Shown: positions 34,303 through 45,245, counted from the stretch's first letter. The stretch: DNA of 64,000 nucleotides from Wolfiporia cocos (GCA_029448655.1 JACCLO010000013.1:62001-126000), one strand, 5' to 3'. The notes: generated by a model not told the origin, from the sequence alone. Made by a program: numbers and translations.

Positions 34303-34632
34303 GCCAGTATATACATCAGATTATATACCACTACTTATCAACTGGGGTTACAGTGTCATTGGTACTGCTACTACTATGTCCATAAGGCTAGTATGCTACA
34401 TTGACAGATAGGAATGTTGCGGTTGAGTGCAACAGAAGCTGAGACATGAGAACCCCTGTGGTTAGACACAGAATACAGGCTAGAATGTGATATGACTGGA
34501 ATGTATGGGCATAGAGTGTTGGACATGAAATGAGGGTCACCAGTTGAATGGGGGTTTCTAGAGTAAAGTGCGCAGTGAGGTGGTTGAATGCTAAGTCTCA
34601 TTATACAGTGAGGCATCAGAAAATCAATACTA

Positions 34633-34836
34633 CAGTGACTTACAAAACTGTTGACAAGATTGCTTAATTCACATTGCTTTGGTTATATCTCACTATTTTG
34701 TATAAACATAATGGTGTTTCAAAGCCATACATCTATGCTTCAAAATGGAGTCTCTACTCCAACATCTGATGATGTTGTCAGAGAGATATGCCATTTTCTT
34801 TAGAGGTCACCCTTGTCAACAGTTTTGTAACTGACA
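34633..34836. mobile_element. Small MITE-like inverted repeat
   Basis: About 200 bp bounded by inverted copies of TTACAAAACTGTTGACAAG (34640-34658, and its complement at 34812-34831). No duplication is clear. The size and AT-rich centre fit a mariner- or hAT-like MITE. No coding sequence. Confidence 0.55.
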
Positions 34837-34849
34837 GCTCTGGTTATGG

Positions 34850-35336
34850 TGACACAGAACTAACCCTGTGTCTACCACCTATCCCTCAGAGCCTAAGTAT
34901 CACCCTCTACTGTGCAGGTCGAGGTTGTATGGTCACTCTCAGACAAGCAAGGGTAAGGATAAGAGATGATGTCGTAGACAGCAGACAAGTAAGAGAATTT
35001 AGGACCAGGGGCACACATGCCCCTAGCCAAGTATAATTGGACCGAGGTATAAGACCTCAGTCATTGTCATATATATACATGAAGGGATCGCTACACTACT
35101 CTGTTGGACCTGCCCTAAAGGCATGGTCTGTGCGCAATATAAGGATGCTCTTATGTAAGTGGTCAGGTGCTAGATACTGGGCTGGTGGTAATCTAAACGC
35201 TGTAATCTAAGGGGTCACATGACATACCAGTGTAGTAGTCCATGACGGAGTGGCTAACATGCCAGAAGAGGGGTCAGAGGGCCATAGGTTCATACCAGGG
35301 TAGAGCAGTTTGACCCATGTCTCAGAAACTGTGACG
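34850..35336 (-). mobile_element. Family B solo LTR with a tRNA-like module
   Basis: TGACACAGAACTAACC..AAACTGTGACG (last base A to G), perfect 5 bp duplication TATGG (34845-34849 and 35337-35341); 487 bp. Near the right end lies a tRNA-like stretch with GACGGAGTGGCTAA (A-box-like, about 35246) and GGTTCATACC (B-box-like, about 35287). Confidence 0.85.
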
Positions 35337-35426
35337 TATGGAAATCTTTCATTATTTCATTTTGTAGGCTATGTAGTGTGAGAATATTAGTCATGTGATG
35401 ATATAAAAGACTCATGGACTCATAAA

Positions 35427-35510
35427 TGTTATGGATTGAATATCCATTCAGCTATGGTAACTTGGGTGAATTACTTGGCAAGTCAAGTAGCACACTGCTG
35501 CTTCTTGCAG
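35427..35510 (-). mobile_element. Family C LTR end fragment
   Basis: TGTTATGGATTGAATATCC and the following agtagcacact block match the reverse complement of the family C 3' end. Homology fades after about 35510. The following 130 bp up to the next LTR are unrecognised. Confidence 0.6.
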
Positions 35511-35638
35511 AAAGAGCAATCAAGGGCATAAGCAAGGCATCTTGCAATAGTGTAATGTTACACATTTGGTTAAAGCTCATAAGTGCTACAGTAATATGCG
35601 GTCAAATATTCTCTAAATTGCCCCTTATTGACACAGAC

Positions 35639-36173
35639 TCACAGATCTGTGCAACCGGCCTGCTGGGGAAGCCTATACCTATGCCTATACGTGATATGTG
35701 GACAGCATGTACCTCTATAGCCCTTGAGGATGGAAAGCTACTGAATGCCCAGCAAGACAGTCAAGGTGTATAGACAAGACTGGCATGCAGACAGCATGCA
35801 AGAAAGGGGCCTAAGCCTAATTGCCAAAAATCCTAAAGATGAGGAGTAAGCCTCATCTTTGTATGCTTATATACATGAGCACCATGTTGGTGGTGCTACC
35901 CTAAAGCACCGGCCTGTGCGCAAGTACCGCACTAGTTGCAAAGGGACTGAGTAACTACCATAACACTACATGTACCTAATGTGACTGTGATGTAAGCATG
36001 GCAGAGTGCACACTACCTGGGAGCGCATGTGATATACTGGGTCTGGAATTAGATGCGGCATGATGGGAATAGATGTGGGGGAGCACTGAGGCTACAGGGG
36101 GCTATGCTCACTGTAGAAGACCTGTAAAACGTATAATAAAAAGCTGGGAGACATCACAAAACATTCTGTGACA
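35639..36173 (-). mobile_element. Family B solo LTR
   Basis: TGACACAGACTCAC..ACATTCTGTGACA; 535 bp. Flanks CTTAT and CCTAT match at 4 of 5. It contains a gatgaggagtaagcctcatc hairpin, tatatacatg and ctaccctaaagc. Confidence 0.8.
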
Positions 36174-36687
36174 CCTATGCAATAGGACTTAGCATACAAT
36201 GAGACTTGGCATTCAACTGCCTACAAGCACACAGCATGCTTGGTACCCCTGCTCAACCAGGGTCTCATTTCTGAGTTATCAACCCTCTGCCCTTGTATCA
36301 GAGCTCCTAGGTACCTTCTGTATTCAACTACAGTACCCATCATGTTTCAGCCACTGTTGTGCACAACCACAGCACTTCTATCTGTTGGTGTAACATACTA
36401 GCCTTATGGACTTAGTGGTAGCAATACCAAGGACACTATGACCCTAGTTGATAGTTCACAGTATATAATCCGATGTATATACTGGCCAAGCTCTTCAGCT
36501 TGACCTTGTTGTACAAACAAGAATCTGATACCCATTCTCAAATTCTCAAACTTGGGTGACCAAGCTCTGCCAGTATATTCAAGTTCAAACTCTTCATTGT
36601 CAACCTAGAGTCAACAAGTAGTATGCTACTTAGAGAAATAAGTAACTCACACAGTTACTTTTGCTGAACAAAATTTGATCTGTAACA
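36174..36687 (+). mobile_element. Family C LTR, 5' end lost
   Basis: It contains gacttggcattcaact, ccttatggacttagtggtag, a tatataatcc TATA-like box and ctcttcagcttgacc, and ends GATCTGTAACA at 36687. The 5' terminus appears to have been removed around the adjacent family B LTR. Confidence 0.65.
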
Positions 36688-36699
36688 ATAAGTGCAACT

Positions 36700-36805
36700 A
36701 CATAATGATCCTGACACAATAGCACACCCAGGCCAATGTGGTATCCATAATGCAAACAGGGATCAAATGTCTGGTAGAACAAGCAGTGTCATTGAGGGAA
36801 TTGAT
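36700..36805. repeat. Direct repeat flanking HET gene 1 (downstream copy)
   Basis: This about 106 bp segment (acataatgatc..gtcattgag) is repeated in the same orientation at 38620-38725, on the other side of the HET gene. It differs mainly by transitions. A third, shorter relative lies at about 63124-63190 beside HET gene 2. Confidence 0.7.
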
Positions 36806-36861
36806 TATCCAGCATGCCCTAGGATTAAAACAGGCAGAAACAAGCTGGTATATAGTCAAGG

Positions 36862-38397
36862 TCACCTTGCATCTTGGCCACCAACTTGGACTTCCTGCTC
36901 CATCCATCCTGCCACTAACTCAGAAGACACCATCACCATTCCAGTTTTGTGCCACCCATCACCATCTTTATGAGGCTCTATCAGCATGAGTAAAATTGTC
37001 TCCTTCCATATACGCCGTGGCACAGTTGTAAGAGAGTAAAGCTTTGTTGTTCCGATGACTACAGCATGAGATCCTGGCCTTCCACTGAACAGTGCTCGCC
37101 CGTTCTGTCCACCGGCTGTGATTAGTCGCACATCTGAGCCTGCCGTTGAAGGTCCAAATGAGACTGATGACATTGGTGCAGAAAATCGAATGAACCCAAA
37201 ACTGTCGACAGTCCCAGTCGGAGGATCGTGCAAATACCAATCAACACCCGTCACAGCAGATCTCGCATCCATCAAGCTGCCATCTGGTAGGAGAATTGAT
37301 GGCTCCTCTTGATTAGTGGATACAGGCATTGGTGGCATTGTACAAAGCACAGATGAGATCGGTGCCGTCATTGATGCGCCAAACCAAGTTGCCTTCCCTC
37401 CGCGCGCTGTGATAGCCCTGAGAAGGGCAATGGTAGCTTCGGTCCGCCCCGAATACTGTGCAGGGTCCAGCTGAACGTCGAACAGTCCCATGATGCTGTA
37501 GATGACATCGACATCCCTTGTCGATGTGCGCATCAGCGCGCAACGCCAAATGGCACTCTCCCGCTCATCTCCACTTTGATGAAGTGCAACCTCGAGCTCT
37601 AGCAGCTGCGACATGCGACAAGCAAGGAATGACCACTCAAGGTCAATCCAGTCGTCGCTATAGTCGGGGTGCGTGGATGAGAAATACGGCCGCGTGCCTA
37701 CACTCAGTGCATGCAGAAGTGGGAATACAAGCACACCGTTCTCTGGGATAACCTCGATGGTTTGGGTTTCAGCGCTGTTGCGCAACCATCCGCTCCCTAG
37801 CTCCCAGCCAACGATGCAGATAACATCCGGAGGAAGCAGCGTCTCCTGTAACGTCCACGATCGCTGTATCCATGATGTCTGCTCGCTCACATCGACAAAG
37901 CCCCCGATTCCACCTGGAAGCACAATGCACGAGCGGCAGCTGCGGTAGACGGCAGCCATGTTCCTGATCTGCCAGTGCTTGTCATCCTTGAGCTTCTGCA
38001 TAATGCATACGCGGTCGAGCCAGATATATGGGATGCCCTTACGCAGTGCGATAGAGCAGACAGTGTGTAGGACTTCGAGAGACAGACGATCGCCGTCTTC
38101 CGCCCCTTCAACAGCAAACGATGAAGAGACAGGAGGCTTGTGATTGCCTTTCCAGACATAAGAGATTGCAGCATATGGCAACGAAGCTAGCTTTTCGACA
38201 TCGGCTCCCTGCCATATGCGCAGAATGCGCTCCGCGCAGTAGGCGTTGCAATCGATGAATCGGATCGTCCGAGGAGTGGCAACTTTATCAACGCCTAAAG
38301 TCATACCAGCCGCTTCAGCAAGAGTCCATTCGTAAGAAAGTCCCAGATCAGGGTGGGATGCTGCGATGGCAGTCTTCCTAGCTACCTTGATAGCCAT
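36862..38397 (-). CDS. HET-domain protein 1 (heterokaryon-incompatibility type)
   Basis: A 511-residue intronless frame. The HET motifs are in order: YAAISYVW (75-82), YIWLDRVCIMQ (124-134), DKHWQIRNMAAVYRSC (139-154) and RSWTLQE (179-185). In fungi such proteins trigger programmed cell death after fusion of unlike individuals or act in innate-immunity-like sensing; the HET domain is TIR-like. The C-terminal two thirds has no repeat or NACHT domain that I can see. A Trp-rich tail (GWMEQEVQVGG) ends the protein. It is closely related to HET 2 at 61369-62913, roughly four fifths identical by eye. It lies between a 106 bp direct repeat and next to LTRs. The frame is intact, so it is probably functional or a recent duplicate. 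The start is the shared MAI. Confidence 0.85.
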   Translation of the reverse strand: MAIKVARKTAIAASHPDLGLSYEWTLAEAAGMTLGVDKVATPRTIRFIDCNAYCAERILRIWQGADVEKLASLPYAAISYVWKGNHKPPVSSSFAVEGAEDGDRLSLEVLHTVCSIALRKGIPYIWLDRVCIMQKLKDDKHWQIRNMAAVYRSCRSCIVLPGGIGGFVDVSEQTSWIQRSWTLQETLLPPDVICIVGWELGSGWLRNSAETQTIEVIPENGVLVFPLLHALSVGTRPYFSSTHPDYSDDWIDLEWSFLACRMSQLLELEVALHQSGDERESAIWRCALMRTSTRDVDVIYSIMGLFDVQLDPAQYSGRTEATIALLRAITARGGKATWFGASMTAPISSVLCTMPPMPVSTNQEEPSILLPDGSLMDARSAVTGVDWYLHDPPTGTVDSFGFIRFSAPMSSVSFGPSTAGSDVRLITAGGQNGRALFSGRPGSHAVVIGTTKLYSLTTVPRRIWKETILLMLIEPHKDGDGWHKTGMVMVSSELVAGWMEQEVQVGGQDAR

Positions 38398-39230
38398 GTC
38401 GAAGGTTGTTCAAGTGAAAGGCGTACGATAGTGACTGTTGGCGCCCAACGACGGGCGCCACATACTTTTGAGCATCCAGAGACATACAGAAATTGACAAT
38501 TTCTATTATTATACGAAAACATCCTGAAAATTGAGAATGGAGACACTCCGACAGGCGTCTTGCGACATTGTAGTGCATAACGTTGTTATCACCGAAGCCG
38601 CTAGACTCACAAGCACGGCCACATAATGATCTCGACACGATGCCACATACCGGCCAAGGTGTCATCTACAATGGAAGCAGGGATTGTGTATCTGATAGAA
38701 CAAGCAGTGTCATTGAGCGGGTTGACCTAAGACATGGAGAGTGCTGTAGATCCGATGAGAGTAGATCTCCTGTGGGTTTAGCATTATAGTCGAGCTTGAG
38801 GTTGGAGAGAGGCAGTGCCATCGCGCACGTTTGTCGCCTTCCGAGACGTCTTGTACCATAGACAAAGCAACGGGATCTAGCGCAGCGCATCTGTCCATGG
38901 TTAGCAGAGTAGGCAGCGCGAAGCGACGTGGGATGGACAAAGTTGGTTGACAAGGCAGCGACGGGCAGGAGCACCAGCCACACGCGGACCCGCGGGTGGT
39001 CGCCATCGCAAATTGCATTACGACCGCACACCGGTCCGCAACCACATAAGGGCGGGAGTCGCCCCCGACGAACCGTCCGCGCGATTGCAGACGCCGATGT
39101 AGATGACAGCATCAGTGTTGCGCGCACCAATTCAGGGAGCCAAAGCGAAGGGCATGCATGACAAGCAGGGGTGGGAACGAGTAGGACCAGGCGCGCTTGC
39201 TCCCACACACAGCGGACGGAAGGGGGCACT
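38398..39230. repeat. Upstream flank shared with HET gene 2
   Basis: This sequence is homologous to about 62914-63670. It includes the perfect hairpin gttggcgcccaacgacgggcgcc-type block just upstream of both genes and a CG-rich part (about 38980-39130). It also contains the second copy of the 106 bp direct repeat (38620-38725). It shows the duplicated unit is larger than the coding sequence. No conserved reading frame is evident. Confidence 0.65.
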
Positions 39231-40016
39231 CTCCGTTCATCCTTGTGCTCAATCTTGTGACGGCCTGGCTCGCTAGAGCGTCATTAGCAATGCGTGTGCG
39301 CACGCGTTTCAGCTGTGCTCGCGTGCCCTCGGTGCAGAGCAGCAGATGACGGAGTAGAATGGCGAGCGGACAAAGCACACGCGCTCTATTGTCAAGGGCA
39401 GCCCAGTCGCCGTTCCCGTGTGAAGGCAGGTTCATATAATTCAGGTCGAGGGCGGCTCTATCAGAGTGGAAGAGTAGCCAACGGCGTCCTCACACACAAG
39501 TTTCGGTACCCTGAGTGCGTATAACCTTAAGTTCGAGAAGTTCGAGCGGGAGAGGATGGGAAGAAGGCAACCCAAGCTAGTCCATATGTGCAATGAGAAG
39601 TAGGGGCCGAGGAGGTGGGAGAGCGGAGATAAGGGACCATTGTACACGGGCCCAGATGGAACACCGTGCGTGCGAGTATAAAAGAAGAGATGGCAGATAG
39701 CGGTGGACGGAGATGGGCCATCAACAGCACGCCATGAGCGATCGCAAGAGATAGGCAGTATGAAGAGCGCGCATGTCTGCAAAACGAACGTAGCTAAGGG
39801 CAGCGAGCACAGCCTTGTTTGATAGACGCATGCTGCTGTTGCAGGAAAAGCGATCGAGGGCATACCAGGTAAGCAGTATACACCTCTTTGTAGCTCATCA
39901 GGGCTGCTAGCATGGGTGTGGCCAGCATGTATACCACAGAATGCTCAGCTTGCCACCTGTGTAACCCTAATCTGCTTGTCTGGTTGCTAGCAGGATGTTT
40001 TTGCAGACATTGAAAG
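39231..40016. other. Unassigned sequence between duplicated blocks
   Basis: It has many short open frames on both strands but none with a domain or convincing splice partners. The right end (about 39940-40016) starts to match the block at 54475-54530. Confidence 0.35.
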
Positions 40017-40024
40017 TACCCGAG

Positions 40025-40696
40025 GAGGGACTTCAGTCACTGAGATTAATTTAGCAACTGTGCTTTGTTAGTGCTGCACAGTTCCCCATGTGCATATCAA
40101 TCTGTAGATTAATCTACCAAATTGATAAAATGAACCACACTAAGAGGGATTGAACTCTCAACCTCCGAACAGCAGGGCCAGCATACAAGATGTCCATGAG
40201 TGCTATACCAAGGAGTGACACAGCAAGTGGGCTTCTTCATATGCTATATACCCAACAATGAAAAATTTTCGGTCATTCAAAAATGTCAAGTAATTCATTG
40301 GCTTTAAGAAATTGGTCAGTTGAAGCACTAGCTACAGTAAAAGTATACTATAGTCATAATTCTACACCCAACATAGAGCTATCAAGGCTAGGAGCTTAAA
40401 ATTTGATGAAAAAGTTTTGTTAGGCCGAAGTTTGGGAGAGCAAAAAACTCTTGGTATAATTAATACAATTGTAATCTAGCAAATCCTTTTAGTGTAATGG
40501 TATAATTCATGTCTGCTCATTGTGTTGCTATGGCTTGCAGTTTGATTCTGTCTCACATAGTTTTTAGAAAATTAAGTCAGATTAATCTGCTCAACACAGA
40601 TTAATCTTATTTCTCTGGCGCTAACTGAGCACTTGGGCAACTGCGCAGCACTAACAAAGCGCAGTTGCTAAATTAATCTCGGTGACTGAAACTCTA
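40025..40696. mobile_element. hAT-like inverted-repeat element 2 with two tRNA-like modules
   Basis: Ends GAGGGACTTCAGTCACTGAG and CGGTGACTGAAACTCTA, flanked by TACCCGAG and CACCCAAG (6 of 8). Inverted termini continue for about 70 bp (gattaatttagcaactg). Palindrome AGATTAATCT occurs three times. The left tRNA-like module (-) has GAGTTCAATCCC (B-box, 40145-40156) and TTGGTATAGCA (A-box, about 40202-40212). The right module (+) has TAGTGTAATGG (40490-40500) and a B-box-like stretch near 40540-40550. No transposase. Confidence 0.75.
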
Positions 40697-40704
40697 CACC
40701 CAAG

Positions 40705-41440
40705 ATCGCTTTTTCCAGCAACCAATGGAGTGTTTCAATTAGTCACATGGGTGCCTTTGCGAACAGATCTAGCGTAGAGGCTCGGATATGCAAAACGCAA
40801 AACGTGACCGAGGCCCGGAAATTACATGGACTCGAGGAGGGAATGCTTGCATCTGCGAGTGCAATGATCCATGCAGTGAGCGAGAGTGCAATGCACCTTT
40901 TCCTGGCTCATCCGCGTGGCTGATGTACCACACAAACCCGACCGGAGTCAGCTTATCGTACATCGTCAATGTCAAGATCCGATTGCCCGTGTCTGCCACT
41001 GTTGTTAGATTGTTTGAGATACACGAAGTGCGACCCTGGGAAGCACATTTTTCGTCCTCGAGCCGCCGACAAGATGACCACCTTAGCCAAGAGCATACAG
41101 TTGAGCCAGAGCCAGATCCGCATGCTGTATACCGCATTTTGTGACCAGGTACTGCAGTTGCATTATGGCTAGACCAGGCCGTGCACGCCCTATACACGTC
41201 TCTCACAGGAACATTGGGCCGCACAGGGAGCATGACTGGCTGGGCTGTACTTGGGTTTAGTGAGCATGAGCCTGTGCATGCGTGAGACAAGGTTCACACA
41301 TGGGCGAGGGAGAGCATGCCTGACGTTAGCACGACCAAGTCTGACATTCCCTGAGAGTGCATCTCCTGTGTGCAGGCAGCAGCACGGCGCTTGAGCATAT
41401 ACTAGTCATCGGCAAAACACGAACTCTCATATCTAGTCCA
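40705..41440. repeat. Segmental duplication block, copy A (left part)
   Basis: Homologous to 54530-55217 and, from about 40770 to 40990, to the right edge of the window (63785-64000). Shared words include ggaggga(a)tgcttgcatc, ggagtcagcttatcgtacat and gtcaatgtcaagatccgatt. Copy A has many C-to-T/G-to-A changes at CpG relative to the other copies. Open frames on the minus strand (MYDKLTPVG-like) recur but are not maintained between copies. Confidence 0.65.
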
Positions 41441-41510
41441 CTAACTATTGTAAATAGCAGCTCGGTAGAAATATGTAGATACATGCAGATACTACACGTG
41501 GGGTACTTAC

Positions 41511-41735
41511 AGGATCAATGAGGACCGAAATGTTATTTGCATGATCAACGAGGACAGAGATACTAATTGCAGGATTAACAAGGACGGAAATATTATTTGT
41601 AGGATCAACAAGGGCAGGGATCTCAATTGCAGGATTAACAGGGACGGAGATATTAATCACAGGATTAACAAGAACGGAAATACTAATCACAGTATCAATG
41701 AGGGTGGGAATATTGATATCAATGGCAGGATCAAG
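41511..41735 (+). repeat. 36 bp minisatellite, open in several frames
   Basis: About six copies of a 36 bp unit of the form aggattaacaaggacggaaatattaattgc plus variation. Since 36 is a multiple of three, it codes a 12-residue repeat like INKDGNINCR on the plus strand (frame 41541-41825) and a repeat like NPAIEISVLVD on the minus strand. No wider gene context was found, so coding is unproven. Confidence 0.7.
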
Positions 41736-43329
41736 ATGCACACATTTACTTCATATCCACAGTATGTGTATTTGAGCCATAGCCGGTCTCCTCAGAAAGC
41801 ATGTGAAGCAATACTGAGTAGATGAACCCACATACCACAGGTCAGTAAACATTAAACATTAATGTTGAAATGTTGAACATTGAAAAAGGAGTGCATCGGT
41901 GTGCAGTGGGGTGGCATCCGGGCATGACGCGGCTCCCATCCAATTTAGTAAGTCCCTTGCTTGATTAGGCAACACCTTTCGTCATACTTTGTAACCTGTC
42001 ATACTTTTAGACAGCTCCTGAATCCTGTCCATAGTACCATAAAGCTTAAAGGCCGGCTCTCGTCACTGTCAACATACTCAACCTTCTCTCTCCCTCGATG
42101 CATGGAGTGGCATCCTTGTGACACCCCAGGTGCAGTCTATCACTTGTGCATATCCAAGTCGATGTGTGTGCCGTTCTCTAGCTCGTCTCTTTCCCTCTCG
42201 GTGTCACATGTTGTGGTCTCTCCTTGCAACCCTACTTACTCACTGTGTGCACAGTATGTATATTTCTTTCTTCCCCTGCATGTCCTACTGAGCTGTGATC
42301 AACCCTACTGCCATAAAGCTTACGGGAATGCTTGCCATAGCATGTGCCAAGTGCTGGACAGCACCTGTCGCTGCATTCCTTTGGGCACTCCTCACCCTCA
42401 CTCCTCAATATCCGGTGCATTGACTGTCATATTTTCTCCATTTCTGTGTGCATATATGTGCTTTTCATGGTGATTTTTCAGTGTTCACAAGCTCCTCATG
42501 ATTGCCGTACCAACCCACACCATTTCCCATGGCCCTGCCCACCCAGCGCACGGTTTTGGTACGTGAAGTCGCACACGGACTTGTATACTTCCTTCCTCTT
42601 TTTCTTGAGATACTTGACACTTGCATTGATCACCCGCTGCCATCTCACCACCTGGCAGTACTGGTACGTACATACATATAGTATTTGATTTTAAGTTCTG
42701 ATCGGCCGTGGAACAGCAGCATCACATACTACTATCCATACCGACCCCACTGTAGGTCCTGCTGTGCCTGCTCTTTGCATGTGCTGGCGGAGGAGGTGTT
42801 GGTGGGGGAGAGTTTTGCGATGATGGGCTTAGGGGCAGGGATGAGGATGGCAAGTGCAAAGACAATGATTACAATGGATGACGTGAACGCCATTAATGCG
42901 GAAGGCCGTATGCTTCAACTAGTAGTCCTCCCATTAGCACACATTCATGTTTCAATATGATGCGAATTTTCATTGGCATCATACTCCTGGGTCTGAAACA
43001 ACACAGTCTAATATAGTACTAGCCCTCCAGGAGAAACCGCCTCCACAGGCGACCGCTATTATATGGTCCTTGTAGTAGCAAGGCCTCAGATAAGGTCCTT
43101 GCAGCTTCAGGGGCCTCAGGTAAGGTCCTTGCAATAGCACTCGCCTGGGTGCAGCGTCCTTGCAAGAATGTGTCCCTTGGGCAATTGCTATTGCATGGAC
43201 CTGCTACTATAAGGGGGTTATATATGACTATACTGGTCCGGCTACATTTACAGGACCTGCTAGGTATATCTACATAGATATGAGTATATCTACAATCTCG
43301 CACTTTGCTGACATAGAGGCAGTGTGACA
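41736..43329. other. Unassigned region between parts of duplication copy A
   Basis: It contains a Cys-rich open frame (41961-42473, +) and a short imperfect direct repeat with gcctcagataaggtccttgca-like units (about 43080-43190). No domain, clear splice structure or transposon terminus was recognised. The corresponding region is absent from copy B at 55218, so this is inserted or divergent sequence. Confidence 0.35.
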
Positions 43330-43495
43330 AGCACGACGAGCCAGCAATTGCACTCGAGGCATGTACAAGCCAGATGGATGCTCGAGCCAGGGTGGACTGC
43401 GAACCGCATCTGTGGCTTGGTGCTGGCAGACCCCATGTGATTGACGATGGGATCTCATTCATGCTACTGCTTTAGGCACCTACGTGCCTGCACTG
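43330..43495. repeat. Segmental duplication block, copy A (right part)
   Basis: Homologous to 55919-56091 of copy B (ggatgctcgagccagggtgg, then gaaccgcatctgtggcttgg, then gatgggatctcattcat). It ends at CACTG, the target of the LTR at 43496. Confidence 0.7.
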
Positions 43496-44039
43496 TGTTA
43501 CGGTCCACACAATGACGACTGAATATCTTTTCGTTGATGCCTCACTGAAGGAGGGGACTTAGCGTTCAACCACTCCAGGATGCATTTATTTTCTAGGGAT
43601 CCCTGTTCAACCAGCGACCCCCATTTCATGTACAACAACCCTATGCCCATAGTCTCGCGGTGTATCAGGTTCTAGTTGATATATTGTGTCTAACCGCTGG
43701 ACTCCTACATTTCAGCCACTGTTGTGCTCAACCGCAATGCTTTGAATTAGTTATCCTAGCACACTAGCCTTATGGACTTAGTGGTAGCAGTACCAAGGAC
43801 ACTAGGACCCTGCTTACAGAATTGTAGTATAAAACCTGCTGTAAATACTGGTCGAGTTCCTCAGCTTGACCTTGTTGAACTACAAGGATCTTATACTCAT
43901 TCTCAAAGGCTTAAGCAATTAAGCCTGCAGCTTGTATATCGACGCTCGACTCTGCTGAGTCCGACAAGTAGTGCACTACTCGATACACTGAGTAACTTGA
44001 CTTAGTTATTTCAGCTGAACGGATATTCGATCCGTAACA
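43496..44039 (+). mobile_element. Family C solo LTR with known empty site
   Basis: TGTTACGGTCCACAC..TTCGATCCGTAACA with perfect 5 bp duplication CACTG (43491-43495 and 44040-44044); 544 bp. The paralogous block at about 56086-56105 reads ctgCACTGtgctgaaagg with no LTR, a true empty site. Confidence 0.95.
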
Positions 44040-44531
44040 CACTGTGCTGAAAGGAACCATAAAATTACTACTGCTTGATAGACATGAGGCTCCAGACACT
44101 CTAGCTTCTGATGTCAGGTCATAATGACAGGATGTATGACATCTTATGGGACATTTGCCACAATGAATTCGTAGATGTCAGCAAGCTACCACTGCTACCA
44201 TGCTACTGCCTGATCTAAACTGCTACAGATATCTACAGATCAGGGGGTAAGCAACATGGGACTAAGGCTCCAACCATATAATATACATGGTTTTGGACAT
44301 GTGATTTTCAAGAGACCTCAGCATAGCCATTGCTTTGCTCATATGGTTATGTAGATTGTCTCTACCTTCATGTCAGGATTCTAAGAACCAGCCACATTAA
44401 TTTCCAAACCAAATCCACATCCCAGGTAACTCAATCCAAAGACAACCCAGTTCGACTTTAAACCCTCCAATAAAACTCACAACAATAACACTGCAAATCA
44501 CGGTAGCATTAAAGATAAACCAGTAAATCCC
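44040..44531. other. AT-rich spacer, no gene seen
   Basis: The first 20 bp continue duplication block A. The rest is AT-rich with no recognised repeat. Confidence 0.35.
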
Positions 44532-45245
44532 TGTTACAGATATTATTTTGATGTGGACAGAACTTACCATTAGGCGAATATGATACAGGGACTCGTCGCA
44601 CAACTGACCCCCTGGTTGATCATAATGTGTGCTGGGCTCAACCCCAGTTGTACTAGCAGATAATACTTGACCTGATCTTGACAGATCTGACTCTGTTGTG
44701 TTTCGTATTTATCAATCACTGATTAGTGGATGGCATTCAACTGCCATCATCATTCCTATCTATCATCTCAGATATATCACTACATACTTATCAACCGTTT
44801 CATACTATAGTGTAGATAGTATCGGTGACATCTGGACATCTGGGAAGGACTTGACCCCAAAAACCCTAACGGAGTATAAAAGCCATATGTACTTACCGTC
44901 GAGGCTCTTCAGCTCAACCTTGTTGTATAAACAAGAAGTCTTATACTTGTTCTCAAATGTAGGAAACTGCACTCAGTATTCTCTGAGCTCTTGAACCGAC
45001 TAAGTCCTCAAAGTGCACACCAACTTCTTGGACTTAGGCAAGTCTCATATTCCACAAGGCTTGCACCCAAACAGATTATATCCTTTAACATGTATTGGAT
45101 ATTGAACGATCCCCTACAGTCCTTAATGTAGGGCCCGAAGGCTTATTGCAGATATATGCGCCTTGCACTTGTCCACTGGACTACGTGCAGAAGAACAAAT
45201 TATATTCACACATCGAATATACGAATGGGTATATGACCCATAACA
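44532..45245 (+). mobile_element. Family A solo LTR
   Basis: TGTTACAGATAT..GACCCATAACA with perfect 5 bp duplication ATCCC (44527-44531 and 45246-45250); 714 bp. TATA-like gtataaaagcc near 44875. It has fewer CpG sites than the copy at 14823. Confidence 0.9.

Larger units (their letters stand above)
33178..34632 (-). mobile_element. Family C LTR (5' LTR of the gypsy relic) with nested LTRs
   Basis: It starts TGCTATGGATCAAATACCC, the decayed reverse complement of the family C end (GGATATTCGATCCGTAACA reads from the other side). It continues through 33771-33924 and 34308-34630 in matching order (agtagcacactact, ccttgtaatttcaac, then cataaggctag and caatgttgcggttgag-like words). It is interrupted by a plus-oriented family C LTR and a family B LTR. 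Its position directly upstream of gag on the minus strand identifies it as that element's 5' LTR. Confidence 0.7.

Noticed and set aside
40769..41290. Conserved minus-strand frame with MYDKLTPVG-like sequence, also at 54403-55155 and 63771-63986
   Set aside because: The frame is kept over about 40 residues only. Elsewhere indels not divisible by three separate the copies, so DNA duplication explains the similarity.
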